From assembly GCA_041308645.1 (NCBI GenBank), contig JBFZBC010000031.1, positions 1 to 22,460 of the forward strand: DNA of 22,460 bases, read 5' to 3'. The position numbers and the translations under genes are program-made. Positions 11,855 to 18,997 of the stretch are shown here, in pieces. The notes under the pieces are model-generated. The model had not been told where the DNA came from. It saw only the letters and a program-made list of their open reading frames with translations, and did not search any database. Source of the DNA: CAIJXO01 sp041308645 (GTDB lineage: Bacteria > Patescibacteriota > Minisyncoccia > Phycocordibacterales > GWA1-40-21). Positions within the stretch are counted from its first letter, which is position 1, and each line of letters starts with the position of its first letter.

Positions 11855-12376
11855 TCACATCTTCCCGAAGATCTCAAAGCCTTTCTTGACAGCTTCGATT
11901 TCGTCCGGGAACATGGCTAGTAGGCCGTTAGGACCCAACTGCTTCATACTGTCAGTGATTGTGACGAGGCTATCCACTTGTAAGGCTGAAAGGTAAACCA
12001 GCCCACCAGTGTCAGGATCAAGACGTACGAGATCTCGGATGAAGTCAATCGGAACCAATGTTCCGAAGGTGATCACTTCCTTGTCTGCCGTCTTTGTTTC
12101 TATGAGAACCTGACCGTGATAGCCGAGAACATAATCCTCAGCGAAATTACCGCCAAGCTCCTCCCGTAGTTCACGAACCAAAGCGTCATAGAAATCTTCT
12201 CGATCTTCCAACTTGCCATGACAGGTCACTTGCAGACAGCCCGGAAAGTTTTCTGGTGCCATCTTTTCGTGATTGAAAGACCCACGACGTTGCAGACAGG
12301 CCATCACCCGATGACCGACCGAAGCACTCTGATCCGGCATACGAACCATAACTACCAAACCAACGGATCTTTTCAT
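11855..12376 (-). CDS. NUDIX hydrolase (accessory island)
   Basis: The protein starts at ATG 12376-12374 (173 aa). A longer frame from a GTG at 12400 would cover the Shine-Dalgarno, so it is rejected. A strong AAAGGAGT site ends 6 nt before the chosen ATG. The NUDIX box GX5EX7REUXEEXGU is present: GKLEDRE, then DFYDALV, then RELREELGG (about residues 54-76), with Gly at the last hydrophobic position. The substrate is unknown. The N-terminal VGLVVMVRM strand and the MACLQRRGSF segment fit a nucleotide-handling enzyme. The gene is GC-richer than its surroundings (31 of 60 in 12001-12060), with a consensus promoter and intrinsic terminator. It shares promoter and leader with the membrane gene at 9713. 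Confidence 0.88.
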   Translation of the reverse strand: MKRSVGLVVMVRMPDQSASVGHRVMACLQRRGSFNHEKMAPENFPGCLQVTCHGKLEDREDFYDALVRELREELGGNFAEDYVLGYHGQVLIETKTADKEVITFGTLVPIDFIRDLVRLDPDTGGLVYLSALQVDSLVTITDSMKQLGPNGLLAMFPDEIEAVKKGFEIFGKM

Positions 12377-12383
12377 CCTCTTA

Positions 12384-12564
12384 CTCCTTTCAAGGATCAC
12401 TTGTGGCTTTTGCCACTGTTTTGTACGTTATTGCCCACCTAAACTCTACCTATATTATACACAAAATCAATAATCTGTCAAATCTTTATGACTAACAACG
12501 GTGCTCATTTCCCTTATATACCCCACCTTCTCCCACCCGCCTAGTTGTCGGGCAGGCAACTCAG
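12384..12564 (-). repeat. Intergenic repeat copy C: SD, leader, promoter and GC-rich tail
   Basis: It is near-identical to copy A from the Shine-Dalgarno (CTCCTTTCAAGGA on plus) through the leader hairpin (12403-12416) and promoter. It then diverges moderately in the tail and ends after GGCAGGCAACTCAG. Confidence 0.85.
12454..12481 (-). promoter_or_regulatory. Consensus promoter of the NUDIX gene
   Basis: On minus: TTGACA (12481-12476), 16-bp spacer, TATAAT (12459-12454). It is the same promoter as in copy A. Confidence 0.85.
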
Positions 12565-12588
12565 TCCTACTGGGCAGATAATATTAAA

Positions 12589-13350
12589 TTAAAGTTCCAA
12601 AATAAATCTTTCCATAGCTACTGCAAAATCTCTTTCTCCTCTATGCGCCTCGTGGTACATTTCAAAAAGCTTTCTAGACAATTCTTTTAATTTTTCTTCA
12701 CTTGCCCGCTCTGAAGGGCCGTAATTCTTAGCATAATTTTTTGATTTAGAAAAAACATACGGATTAAGCCCTGCTTCAGTGGCGTCTTTTGATCTTAAAG
12801 CGGAAAGCATTGCTTTTACCTGCCAAAAGAGTATTCCATGGACCTCTTCTGTGGGAACTTCCTCTGCCAAAGCATCCTGATACAAAGTCCATAAAAGTTT
12901 TTTGTTTTTATCACCAAAAGAGTTGGTAAACTCAAAAAAATCTATCTTCTCCCCTTTTTCCGCCAAGGCTTCTTTTTTTGTTAATTTTTTTTCTGTTTTT
13001 TTAAATTCTTCCACCTTATCGGCATTTTTTTTAAAAGCTTCTAATTCCTTCTTATTTAAATTATTTTCTAGAAATACAAAAAAGTTTGGGGAGGCTTTTA
13101 TATCTTTTAGCTTTTTCAGTAAAACCTCAGAGACTTCATTCTCTTCACAGAGATTATCAGCAAAAACAATACTGGCTGAATAAAATAAACCCTGATTAGC
13201 AATCAATTCATCAATTTTATTTTCAGAAAAATTATCAAGAGTTAATTTAAAAAAGTTTGCGTCCTTATGCTTCTTTTTTGCTGCCGTCACCACTTTTTGG
13301 GCCTGACTTCTCGCCTTTATTTTATCTGTACCATAAAAAAGATAAATCAT
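12589..13350 (-). CDS. holA: DNA polymerase III delta subunit (clamp loader), HolA-like
   Basis: The 253-aa protein begins with MIYLFYGTDKIKARSQAQKV, the HolA start (a strand leading into a degenerate P-loop-like segment). The middle has LFYSASIVFADNL (about residues 55-67) and FFVFLENNLNKKELEAFKK, equivalent to the family's 'v.v.....d.r....l.k' core. The C-terminal part (about 175-253) is the helical collar with ILFWQVKAMLSALR. Delta opens the sliding clamp during clamp loading. It is shorter than the usual 330-340 aa, a common CPR reduction. It lies 37 nt after polA on the same strand and has its own -10-like box. The gap 12565-12588 holds no obvious terminator. Confidence 0.82.
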   Translation of the reverse strand: MIYLFYGTDKIKARSQAQKVVTAAKKKHKDANFFKLTLDNFSENKIDELIANQGLFYSASIVFADNLCEENEVSEVLLKKLKDIKASPNFFVFLENNLNKKELEAFKKNADKVEEFKKTEKKLTKKEALAEKGEKIDFFEFTNSFGDKNKKLLWTLYQDALAEEVPTEEVHGILFWQVKAMLSALRSKDATEAGLNPYVFSKSKNYAKNYGPSERASEEKLKELSRKLFEMYHEAHRGERDFAVAMERFILEL

Positions 13351-13356
13351 AAGTTA

Positions 13357-13362
13357 AGTGTA
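13357..13362 (-). promoter_or_regulatory. -10-like box of holA
   Basis: TACACT on minus is 6 nt before the holA ATG. There is no TGn and no Shine-Dalgarno. Weak by itself, but at the same spacing as other genes here. Confidence 0.35.
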
Positions 13363-13387
13363 GAGTTAAAATCAAAAAGTGTAAAGT

Positions 13388-15832
13388 TTATCCAAACTTC
13401 TCCATCTCGCCCCAATTATCACCCACTTTGTATTCTACCTGACATACCACCCCTTTAGTTTCTTTTCTATCCACCACACTTTCCATTATTTTTTTTATTT
13501 TGGGTGAAATTTTTTCCACCAAATCTTCAGTGATTTCGTAAACTAATTCATCATGAACCTGCAAAAGTAAGCTTACTTTATCTAATAAATTTTCTTTAAT
13601 TAAATAATCATTTACCTTAACCATCGCGAGTTTGATAATATCAGCCTCGGTCCCTTGAATTGGTGCGTTGATGGCCATTCGTTCAGCCATGGCTCGAATA
13701 AACGGAATCTTGGACTTTATACCATCAAAATAACGGCGGCGACCAAAAAGAGTTTCGGTATATCCTTTTCGCAACGTTTCAGCTTTTACGGACTCCAAAT
13801 ACCTAGCAAGACCATTAAATTTGGCAAAATATTCATCATAAAATTTCTGAGCATCGGCACGGGATATCTGTTCAGTCTTAGTAGAAAGATTTTGCTTTAA
13901 AGCCGACACGCCCATACCATACATAATACCGAAATTAATTACCTTCGCTCGACGACGCATTTCTTTATCAACCTTATCTGGCTCAACACCAAAAACTTCT
14001 ACGGCCACGGCGGTATGCACATCCTCACCCTTTCTGAATATTTCCAAAAGTTTCTCATCACCAGACAGAAATGCCGCAATCCGGATTTCCATCTGGGAAT
14101 AATCAAAAGCGACCAATTTATTTCCTTTGTCGGACTTAAATGATTTCCTCACTTCCATTCCCAATTCGCTTTTATTTGGAATGTTCTGCAAATTTGGATC
14201 TTGAGAAGACATACGTCCAGTGGTGGTTCCGGTCTGTAAAAACTTGGCGTGCAAACGCCCGTCCTCCGCTACCATCTGCGGAATATTATCAATATAAGTA
14301 GAAAGCATTTTCTGCAATTCCCGATATTCTAAAATCAGAGCAATAATGGGATGTAGATCGCGCATTTTTTCTAATTCACTTTCTTTGGTAGAAACTTTTC
14401 CACCAGCCGTTTTCTTTTGGTTCTTCACCGTTAAACCCATTTTTACAAACAGCACTTCCCCCATTTGCTTTGGTGAATTGATATTAAAATCCTCACCCGC
14501 TAATTTCCAAATTTTCTTCTCCAGCTCGGCCAATATTTTATGATTTTCTATTGATAATTTATTTAAAATTTCTTTATTTACTACAATTCCCTTTTCCTGC
14601 ATTCTTTTTATTATTGGAATAAGTGGTTTTTCAATATTTTCAAAAACAAATTCTAATTTTTTATTTTTAATTTCCTGCAAAAAATATTTTTTGGCTTCAT
14701 TTAAATCCTTCATACCAGACATATTAATAATATCCTCGATAGTGGGATTCGTAATGTTTGAATTAATCAACCATAAAGTAATTTGGATTTCTTTTAGTTC
14801 ATCCTCAAACATGTCGCCTATTAAATTTGGGACCGGAGCACCAGCTTCCTCATTTGGCACTGATAGAATCTCTGATTTTCCATATACTACCTCCCTAAGT
14901 CTTGAACCGAGAGTTCGAAACTCCAATTCACTCCAAACTTTCATTATTTTTTCTTCGTTCAAATTTTCCTGCCAAGTTTTTTTAGGAATTTCAAAATCTA
15001 TCGGGGCATCTCGTCTAATAGTCCCGAGCATTTTAGAAAATAAAGCTTCTTCTTCACCTTCCTCAAGTAAACCAATGATTCGATCGGTAATTCCAACTTT
15101 TTTAAATTCATCTTTCCCGCCCTTAGATTTTAATTTTTTATAAATATCCTCAATACCGCCAAAATTAATTATTAAAGTTTGGGCTGTCTTTTCACCAATA
15201 CCCTTAATACCAATAATATTATCAGATGGATCGCCGCGTAAACCTTTATAATCCGGCAAAAGTTTCGGAGAAAAACCAAATCTCTCCACCACCGCTTTTT
15301 CATTATAAATAATCGTATCTTTTATTCCTTTCTTTAAGGTATAAACTCGTACCTTATCATCCACCACCAGTTGCAAAGTATCCATATCTCCTGAAGCAAT
15401 CACCACATTACAAGAACACCAGGTGTCTTTCCCAGTTTTAGACACCTGGTGTCTGATAATAACTTTCTCCACAATAGTTCCGATCATATCATCCGCTTCG
15501 AAACCTTCTTTAGCAAAAATCGGAATATCTAAAGCCTCAAAAATTTCACGAGATTTTTTTAGTTGAGAAACAAGTTCTTCATCGGTTTTCGCTCGACCCG
15601 CTTTATAGTCTTTATAAGCCTCATGACGATAAGTCGGTTTGGGTAAATCATAACAAGCAATAATATAATCTGGTTTAATATCACTAATTATTTTTAATAG
15701 CATAATAGAAAGACCATACAAAGCTCCCGTCGGCACTCCTTTACTTGAAACAAATTCTGGTAAGGCGTGATAAGCGCGGTGAATAATTGCATGCACATCA
15801 AGTAAAACTAATTTTTTGCCTTCTTTTGCCAT
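13388..15832 (-). CDS. polA: DNA polymerase I without a proofreading exonuclease domain
   Basis: The 814-aa family A polymerase starts with the 5' nuclease domain: LLDVHAIIHRAYHALPEF (residues 10-27), FEADDMIG (about 115-122), GDPSDNIIGIKGIGEKTAQ (about 200-218). The middle is short and lacks the Asp/Glu signatures of the 3'-5' exonuclease. The polymerase domain follows: TTTGRMSSQDPNLQNIP (about 538-554), motif A FDYSQMEIRI with Asp at about 577, the O-helix RRRAKVINFGIMYG at about 623-636 (Phe, as in E. coli, rather than Tyr), and motif C LQVHDELVYE at about 758-767. It fills gaps and removes primers. The tsaE stop is 32 nt upstream, and an extended -10 box lies in that gap. Confidence 0.95.
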   Translation of the reverse strand: MAKEGKKLVLLDVHAIIHRAYHALPEFVSSKGVPTGALYGLSIMLLKIISDIKPDYIIACYDLPKPTYRHEAYKDYKAGRAKTDEELVSQLKKSREIFEALDIPIFAKEGFEADDMIGTIVEKVIIRHQVSKTGKDTWCSCNVVIASGDMDTLQLVVDDKVRVYTLKKGIKDTIIYNEKAVVERFGFSPKLLPDYKGLRGDPSDNIIGIKGIGEKTAQTLIINFGGIEDIYKKLKSKGGKDEFKKVGITDRIIGLLEEGEEEALFSKMLGTIRRDAPIDFEIPKKTWQENLNEEKIMKVWSELEFRTLGSRLREVVYGKSEILSVPNEEAGAPVPNLIGDMFEDELKEIQITLWLINSNITNPTIEDIINMSGMKDLNEAKKYFLQEIKNKKLEFVFENIEKPLIPIIKRMQEKGIVVNKEILNKLSIENHKILAELEKKIWKLAGEDFNINSPKQMGEVLFVKMGLTVKNQKKTAGGKVSTKESELEKMRDLHPIIALILEYRELQKMLSTYIDNIPQMVAEDGRLHAKFLQTGTTTGRMSSQDPNLQNIPNKSELGMEVRKSFKSDKGNKLVAFDYSQMEIRIAAFLSGDEKLLEIFRKGEDVHTAVAVEVFGVEPDKVDKEMRRRAKVINFGIMYGMGVSALKQNLSTKTEQISRADAQKFYDEYFAKFNGLARYLESVKAETLRKGYTETLFGRRRYFDGIKSKIPFIRAMAERMAINAPIQGTEADIIKLAMVKVNDYLIKENLLDKVSLLLQVHDELVYEITEDLVEKISPKIKKIMESVVDRKETKGVVCQVEYKVGDNWGEMEKFG

Positions 15833-15842
15833 TTATAAGGAG

Positions 15843-15851
15843 ATTATAACA
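15843..15851 (-). promoter_or_regulatory. Extended -10 box of polA
   Basis: On minus, TGT-TATAAT lies 10 nt before the polA ATG, inside the 32-bp gap after tsaE. There is no Shine-Dalgarno. Confidence 0.6.
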
Positions 15852-15864
15852 TAATTTTCACTAA

Positions 15865-16302
15865 CTAAAAAATTATTTCCCTTTTAAATTCATCAATAAA
15901 ATTAAATTTTATTTTGACTAGATCTTTTGATAATATATCCATCACCCGCTCTGGCCACTCTACCAAAATTAAATTTTCTGGATCTTTTGCTATCTCAACA
16001 AAACCCAAGCTTAATAATTCTTTCCCTGACTCGAGGCGATAAGCATCAATATGTATTAATTTCTTAAATTTCTTTTTTCCATTCAACAAATAGATTTTTT
16101 CTAAAACAAAAGTTGGACTGGTAACTGTTTCAGTAACACCCAACACCTTTGCAAGATTTTGTGTAAAAGTAGTTTTACTAGAACCTAAATCGCCAAACAA
16201 ACCCACAACTGTAGCTTTATTTTTTTTATTTTTAGAAATTTTAGCTAAAAATTTTTTAGCAACTTCCAATGTCTCTTCATTATTTTTACTCAAATATTTC
16301 AT
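15865..16302 (-). CDS. tsaE: tRNA t6A-synthesis ATPase TsaE with altered P-loop
   Basis: The 145-aa protein matches TsaE. The P-loop region is VVGLFGDLGSSKTTFTQ (about residues 32-48). It continues with VTSPTFVLEKIY (about 58-69), LIHIDAYRLESGKELLSLGF (about 81-100), and LILVEWPERV near 110. TsaE works with TsaB and TsaD to load the t6A modification on ANN-decoding tRNAs. The Walker A motif reads GDLGSSKTT, where nearly all relatives have GDLGAGKTT or GSGKTT, so the glycine before the catalytic Lys is Ser. It is the first gene of the tsaE-polA-holA strand group. Its ATG has no Shine-Dalgarno, and the upstream 16303-16440 contains an imperfect palindrome but no clear promoter. Confidence 0.9.
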   Translation of the reverse strand: MKYLSKNNEETLEVAKKFLAKISKNKKNKATVVGLFGDLGSSKTTFTQNLAKVLGVTETVTSPTFVLEKIYLLNGKKKFKKLIHIDAYRLESGKELLSLGFVEIAKDPENLILVEWPERVMDILSKDLVKIKFNFIDEFKREIIF

Positions 16303-16440
16303 CTCGTTAGAAATAGATCACGGTCTTCTCGTAAACTGAATTATTAATATTTATAAATTTTAAAAACATAATAAGATTATATCATTCTTTCGCTTAGTGA
16401 TCGTGGCTTCTAATGGGATCATTTTATACTTTATCATAAA

Positions 16441-16481
16441 ATTAAAAAGGACGCGCTTAGATGAAAATCTAAAGCGCGCCC
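16441..16481 (-). terminator. Intrinsic terminator of the lipoprotein gene
   Basis: A GC-rich stem (GGGCGCGCTTTAGAT with ATCTAAGCGCGTCC on minus, one bulge and one mismatch) with loop TTTC is followed by TTTTTAATTTT. Confidence 0.9.
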
Positions 16482-16491
16482 TCCCCCCTTC

Positions 16492-16821
16492 TTATCTTGG
16501 AATCATATTTTGCAGACTCCAGGCTGATGGTGCCGGCGTAACATACACTGGCGAACCGTTATTATACCCACGATTATACTGATAGTTATAATTTCTATAA
16601 TTATGATAGTTGTGATGGCTGTCATAATACTGAACAGTTCCTCGAGTTGAAGAACCAACATGAACTGTTTGAACTCTAATCGGTTCATAAACCGGAAGAG
16701 AGTTGTTATAATATCCGGTTTCGTGAATATAAACAGTTCGGACATAGGCATAATCCGTTGTCATACATCCAGTATTTATTATTACCAAACCAATAGCGAT
16801 TAACAAAAAGAACTTTTTCAT
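16492..16821 (-). CDS. Small Tyr/Asn/His-rich lipoprotein
   Basis: The 109-aa protein begins with a signal sequence (MKKFFLLIAIGLVIINTGC). The Cys at 19 is the likely lipidation site, but the lipobox is weak (N-T-G-C instead of L-A/S-G/A-C). The mature part is rich in Tyr, Asn and His (about residues 66-88, with repeated HNY/NYN units), with Val/Thr-rich beta-like segments. No family is recognised. It has the canonical signals that its neighbours lack: promoter TTGACA-N17-TATAAT, Shine-Dalgarno AAGGAGGT ending 5 nt before the ATG, and a strong terminator. These match the two accessory genes at 9713 and 11855. It is probably surface-exposed and may be horizontally acquired. Confidence 0.78.
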   Translation of the reverse strand: MKKFFLLIAIGLVIINTGCMTTDYAYVRTVYIHETGYYNNSLPVYEPIRVQTVHVGSSTRGTVQYYDSHHNYHNYRNYNYQYNRGYNNGSPVYVTPAPSAWSLQNMIPR

Positions 16822-16826
16822 TCTTA

Positions 16827-16834
16827 ACCTCCTT
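16827..16834 (-). promoter_or_regulatory. Strong Shine-Dalgarno site of the lipoprotein gene
   Basis: AAGGAGGT on minus, 5 nt before the ATG. It is the longest anti-SD match in the window and supports the chosen start. Confidence 0.85.
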
Positions 16835-16869
16835 ATTTATTTTAGAAATCAAAAAACGAACCCTGCTTA

Positions 16870-16898
16870 ATTATACACCTAAATAACTTTATTGTCAA
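16870..16898 (-). promoter_or_regulatory. Consensus sigma-70-type promoter of the lipoprotein gene
   Basis: Perfect TTGACA (16898-16893), 17-bp spacer, perfect TATAAT (16875-16870) on minus. It is divergent from the pilB promoter. Confidence 0.9.
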
Positions 16899-16931
16899 GC
16901 ATTAAAATGTTTCTTAATAATAAAGAAAATG

Positions 16932-16940
16932 TGGTATAAT
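16932..16940 (+). promoter_or_regulatory. Extended -10 promoter of pilB
   Basis: TGG-TATAAT lies 8 nt before the ATG at 16949. The predicted leader is about 2 nt. There is no Shine-Dalgarno. Confidence 0.65.
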
Positions 16941-16948
16941 ATTTCATT

Positions 16949-18634
16949 ATGGCAGACTTTTTAGGTGAAGAGAAACAGGAAAAGCGTTTGGAGGAACTCC
17001 GAAAAAAGGAAGAGGAGGATGTTATTCGTATTTTAGCCACAAAATACGGCTTAGATTTTATAGACCTGAAACAAATCCCAATAAATGCAGATGCTCTAAA
17101 AATAGTTAATGAAGATGTGGCTCGGGAAGCCAAACTCGCTGTCTATGATAAAGTAGACAAGAAATTAAAGATTGCTATTTTTTCCCCTAAAAACGAAAAA
17201 ACGGCAATTATTATCAAGCAGTTGGAATATGCTGGCTATAAACCAAGTGTCGCAATGGCCACCACCGCCAGTTTGGAAAAAGCTTGGAGTAGATATAAAG
17301 ATATTTCTTCATCGATCGCTTCTACCGCTGGAACTTTTGATATTTCTTCCGACCAAGTGGTGACTTACATGGATGGGATTAAGACGATTAGAGACGTTTC
17401 CTCTATTATTAAAGAAATTCTTTTTCTTAAGAAAGCTTATAAGATTTCCAAAATGATGGAAGCAATGATTGCTGGGGCCTTAGCTTTATCAGCGTCAGAT
17501 ATTCACATTGAACCAGAAGAAACATTTGTAAGAATTCGTTTCCGTTTAGATGGAGCTCTTATAGACGTCTTTGAATTTGATAGAGAGACTTATGAACTAT
17601 TACTTTCTCGAATTAAATTACTTTCGGGAATGAAATTGAATATAAAAAATTCTGCTCAAGATGGACGTTTCAGTGTAAAAATACAAAATAATGATATTGA
17701 AATTCGTTCTTCTATTCTCCCCGGGGCGTATAATGAATCCGTGGTTATGAGACTTTTGAATCCTAAATCCATTTCTGTGCCGATTGAACAATTAGGTATT
17801 CAAGATCGAACCTTGGAAACATTACTCGAGCAAATCAGACGTCCAAACGGAATGCTTCTCATCACCGGCCCGACTGGTTCTGGAAAAACTACAACTCTTT
17901 ACGCTTTCCTAAAAAAAATTCACTCTCCTGATATTAAAATTATAACCATTGAGGATCCAATTGAATACCACCTTCCTGGGATCGTCCAAACTCAAGTAGA
18001 TGATGAAAAAGATTATACTTTTCTTTCCGGCCTTCGCGCTGCTCTCCGTCAAGATCCAGATGTAATCATGGTGGGTGAGATCCGAGATGGGGAAACAGCT
18101 TCTATTGCTATAAACTCAGCCTTGACTGGACACTTGGTTTTTTCCACTTTACACACTAACACCGCCGCTGGTGCTTTCCCCCGCTTGATTGACCTTGGTG
18201 TTAATCCAAAAATTGTTTCCTCTGCTATTAATGTAGCGATGGCTCAAAGACTAATCAGAAAATTATGTTTAGAATGTCGAAAAGAAGTAATTCCTAGTGA
18301 AAAAGAGAGAAAAATCATTGACCGAATAATTCAATCTGTCACTGATAAATCATATCTAGATGGTGTCCAAACTGAGAAAATCTGGCAAGCTGTTGGCTGT
18401 GAAAAATGCCATAATACTGGATATAAAGGGCGTATTGCTATAACTGAAATCATTCTATTAAAAAAAGAAGTTGAAGAGTCTATCGTGAACAATCCCTCTG
18501 ACCGTGATATTAAAAAGGCCTCCTTGTCTCAAAACTTTTTAGATATGAAACAAGATGGAGTTATCAGAGTATTAAAAGGTATTAGCTCTCTTGAAGAACT
18601 TGGCCGAGTGATAGATATAGAAACAGAAGAATGA
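16949..18634 (+). CDS. pilB: Type IV pilus extension ATPase (PilB/GspE family)
   Basis: The 561-aa protein has the complete GspE/PilB layout. An N-terminal MshEN-like domain (about residues 25-110) precedes a linker and the N2 domain with ALSASDIHIEPEETFVRIRF (about 173-192). The Walker A is LLITGPTGSGKTTTLYAF (about 300-317). The Asp box is IKIITIEDPIEYHLPG, and the Walker B and His boxes are DPDVIMVGEIRDGETASIA and LTGHLVFSTLHTN (about 369-405). A zinc-binding tetracysteine is formed by CLEC (about 440) and CEKC (about 484). It powers pilus polymerisation at the cytoplasmic face and would pair with PilM/N/O at the left end of the window. The N-terminal extension is short. No pilT, pilC or pilin gene is in this window. 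Confidence 0.93.
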   Translation: MADFLGEEKQEKRLEELRKKEEEDVIRILATKYGLDFIDLKQIPINADALKIVNEDVAREAKLAVYDKVDKKLKIAIFSPKNEKTAIIIKQLEYAGYKPSVAMATTASLEKAWSRYKDISSSIASTAGTFDISSDQVVTYMDGIKTIRDVSSIIKEILFLKKAYKISKMMEAMIAGALALSASDIHIEPEETFVRIRFRLDGALIDVFEFDRETYELLLSRIKLLSGMKLNIKNSAQDGRFSVKIQNNDIEIRSSILPGAYNESVVMRLLNPKSISVPIEQLGIQDRTLETLLEQIRRPNGMLLITGPTGSGKTTTLYAFLKKIHSPDIKIITIEDPIEYHLPGIVQTQVDDEKDYTFLSGLRAALRQDPDVIMVGEIRDGETASIAINSALTGHLVFSTLHTNTAAGAFPRLIDLGVNPKIVSSAINVAMAQRLIRKLCLECRKEVIPSEKERKIIDRIIQSVTDKSYLDGVQTEKIWQAVGCEKCHNTGYKGRIAITEIILLKKEVEESIVNNPSDRDIKKASLSQNFLDMKQDGVIRVLKGISSLEELGRVIDIETEE

Positions 18635-18735
18635 CAAACTTCCCTACATCAGGTTTTTGTGTCTTAAAACTTTTCCACAGTTGCAAATTAAAAAAATAGT
18701 TCTAGTATAAAGATATAGAGATAAAGAGTATTATT

Positions 18736-18744
18736 TGTTATAAT
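18736..18744 (+). promoter_or_regulatory. Extended -10 promoter of the structured RNA
   Basis: TGT-TATAAT, with the predicted start at about 18751 on the first base of a 5' hairpin. No ATG follows nearby. Confidence 0.6.
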
Positions 18745-18749
18745 ATCTA

Positions 18750-18936
18750 CCTGCTTAGAGGCAGGTTCCAGACGATAAATCTCTAAGCAATACTTTTAAT
18801 ATTAGATACCAAAAGTTAAATAGTGCTTAAAGGATAAGTCTCGCAAAGCAACCGAAGTTGTGAACCAGACTGTCCTTCGAGAAAAATTCGTAAACCGCGC
18901 AAACGATCCAATTGCTTAGAGATTTATATTCTGGAA
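18750..18936 (+). ncRNA. Probable structured RNA (unassigned) upstream of ruvB
   Basis: It begins with hairpin CCTGC-TTAGAG-GCAGG (18750-18765). A long helix follows directly: TTCCAGA (18766-18772) pairs with TCTGGAA (18930-18936), and a perfect 17-bp segment (18775-18791 with 18911-18927) continues inward. Inside are a hairpin ACTTTT/AAAAGT (18792-18816) and a compound hairpin GGA..AGTCT/AGACT..TCC (18832-18875) capped by GCAAC-CGAA-GTTGT. The first loop TTAGAG can also pair with CTCTAA of the long helix, which allows a pseudoknot or switch. I find no 6S, SRP, RNase P or tmRNA hallmark motif. It could be a free ncRNA or a leader element of ruvB, whose ATG is 61 nt later. The remaining bases of 18635-18997 hold nothing else clear. 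Confidence 0.6.
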
Positions 18937-18997
18937 AGAAAAAAGCCCCAAAAAATACTATAGGCTTCTAAGAGTAGCTTAGCATAAAACAAAAAAT

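Noticed and set aside
12377..12400. Longer NUDIX start at GTG 12400
   Set aside because: It would place the strong Shine-Dalgarno inside the gene; the ATG at 12376 sits at the correct distance from it.
18750..18936. Group I intron or tmRNA
   Set aside because: No group I core motifs, no tRNA-like TTCGAAT end and no tag reading frame were seen.
18941..18971. Terminator of ruvB-antisense transcription (AAGCC...GGCTT with T-run on minus)
   Set aside because: Only 5 bp of stem with a 15-nt loop, and no minus-strand gene to terminate; left unannotated.
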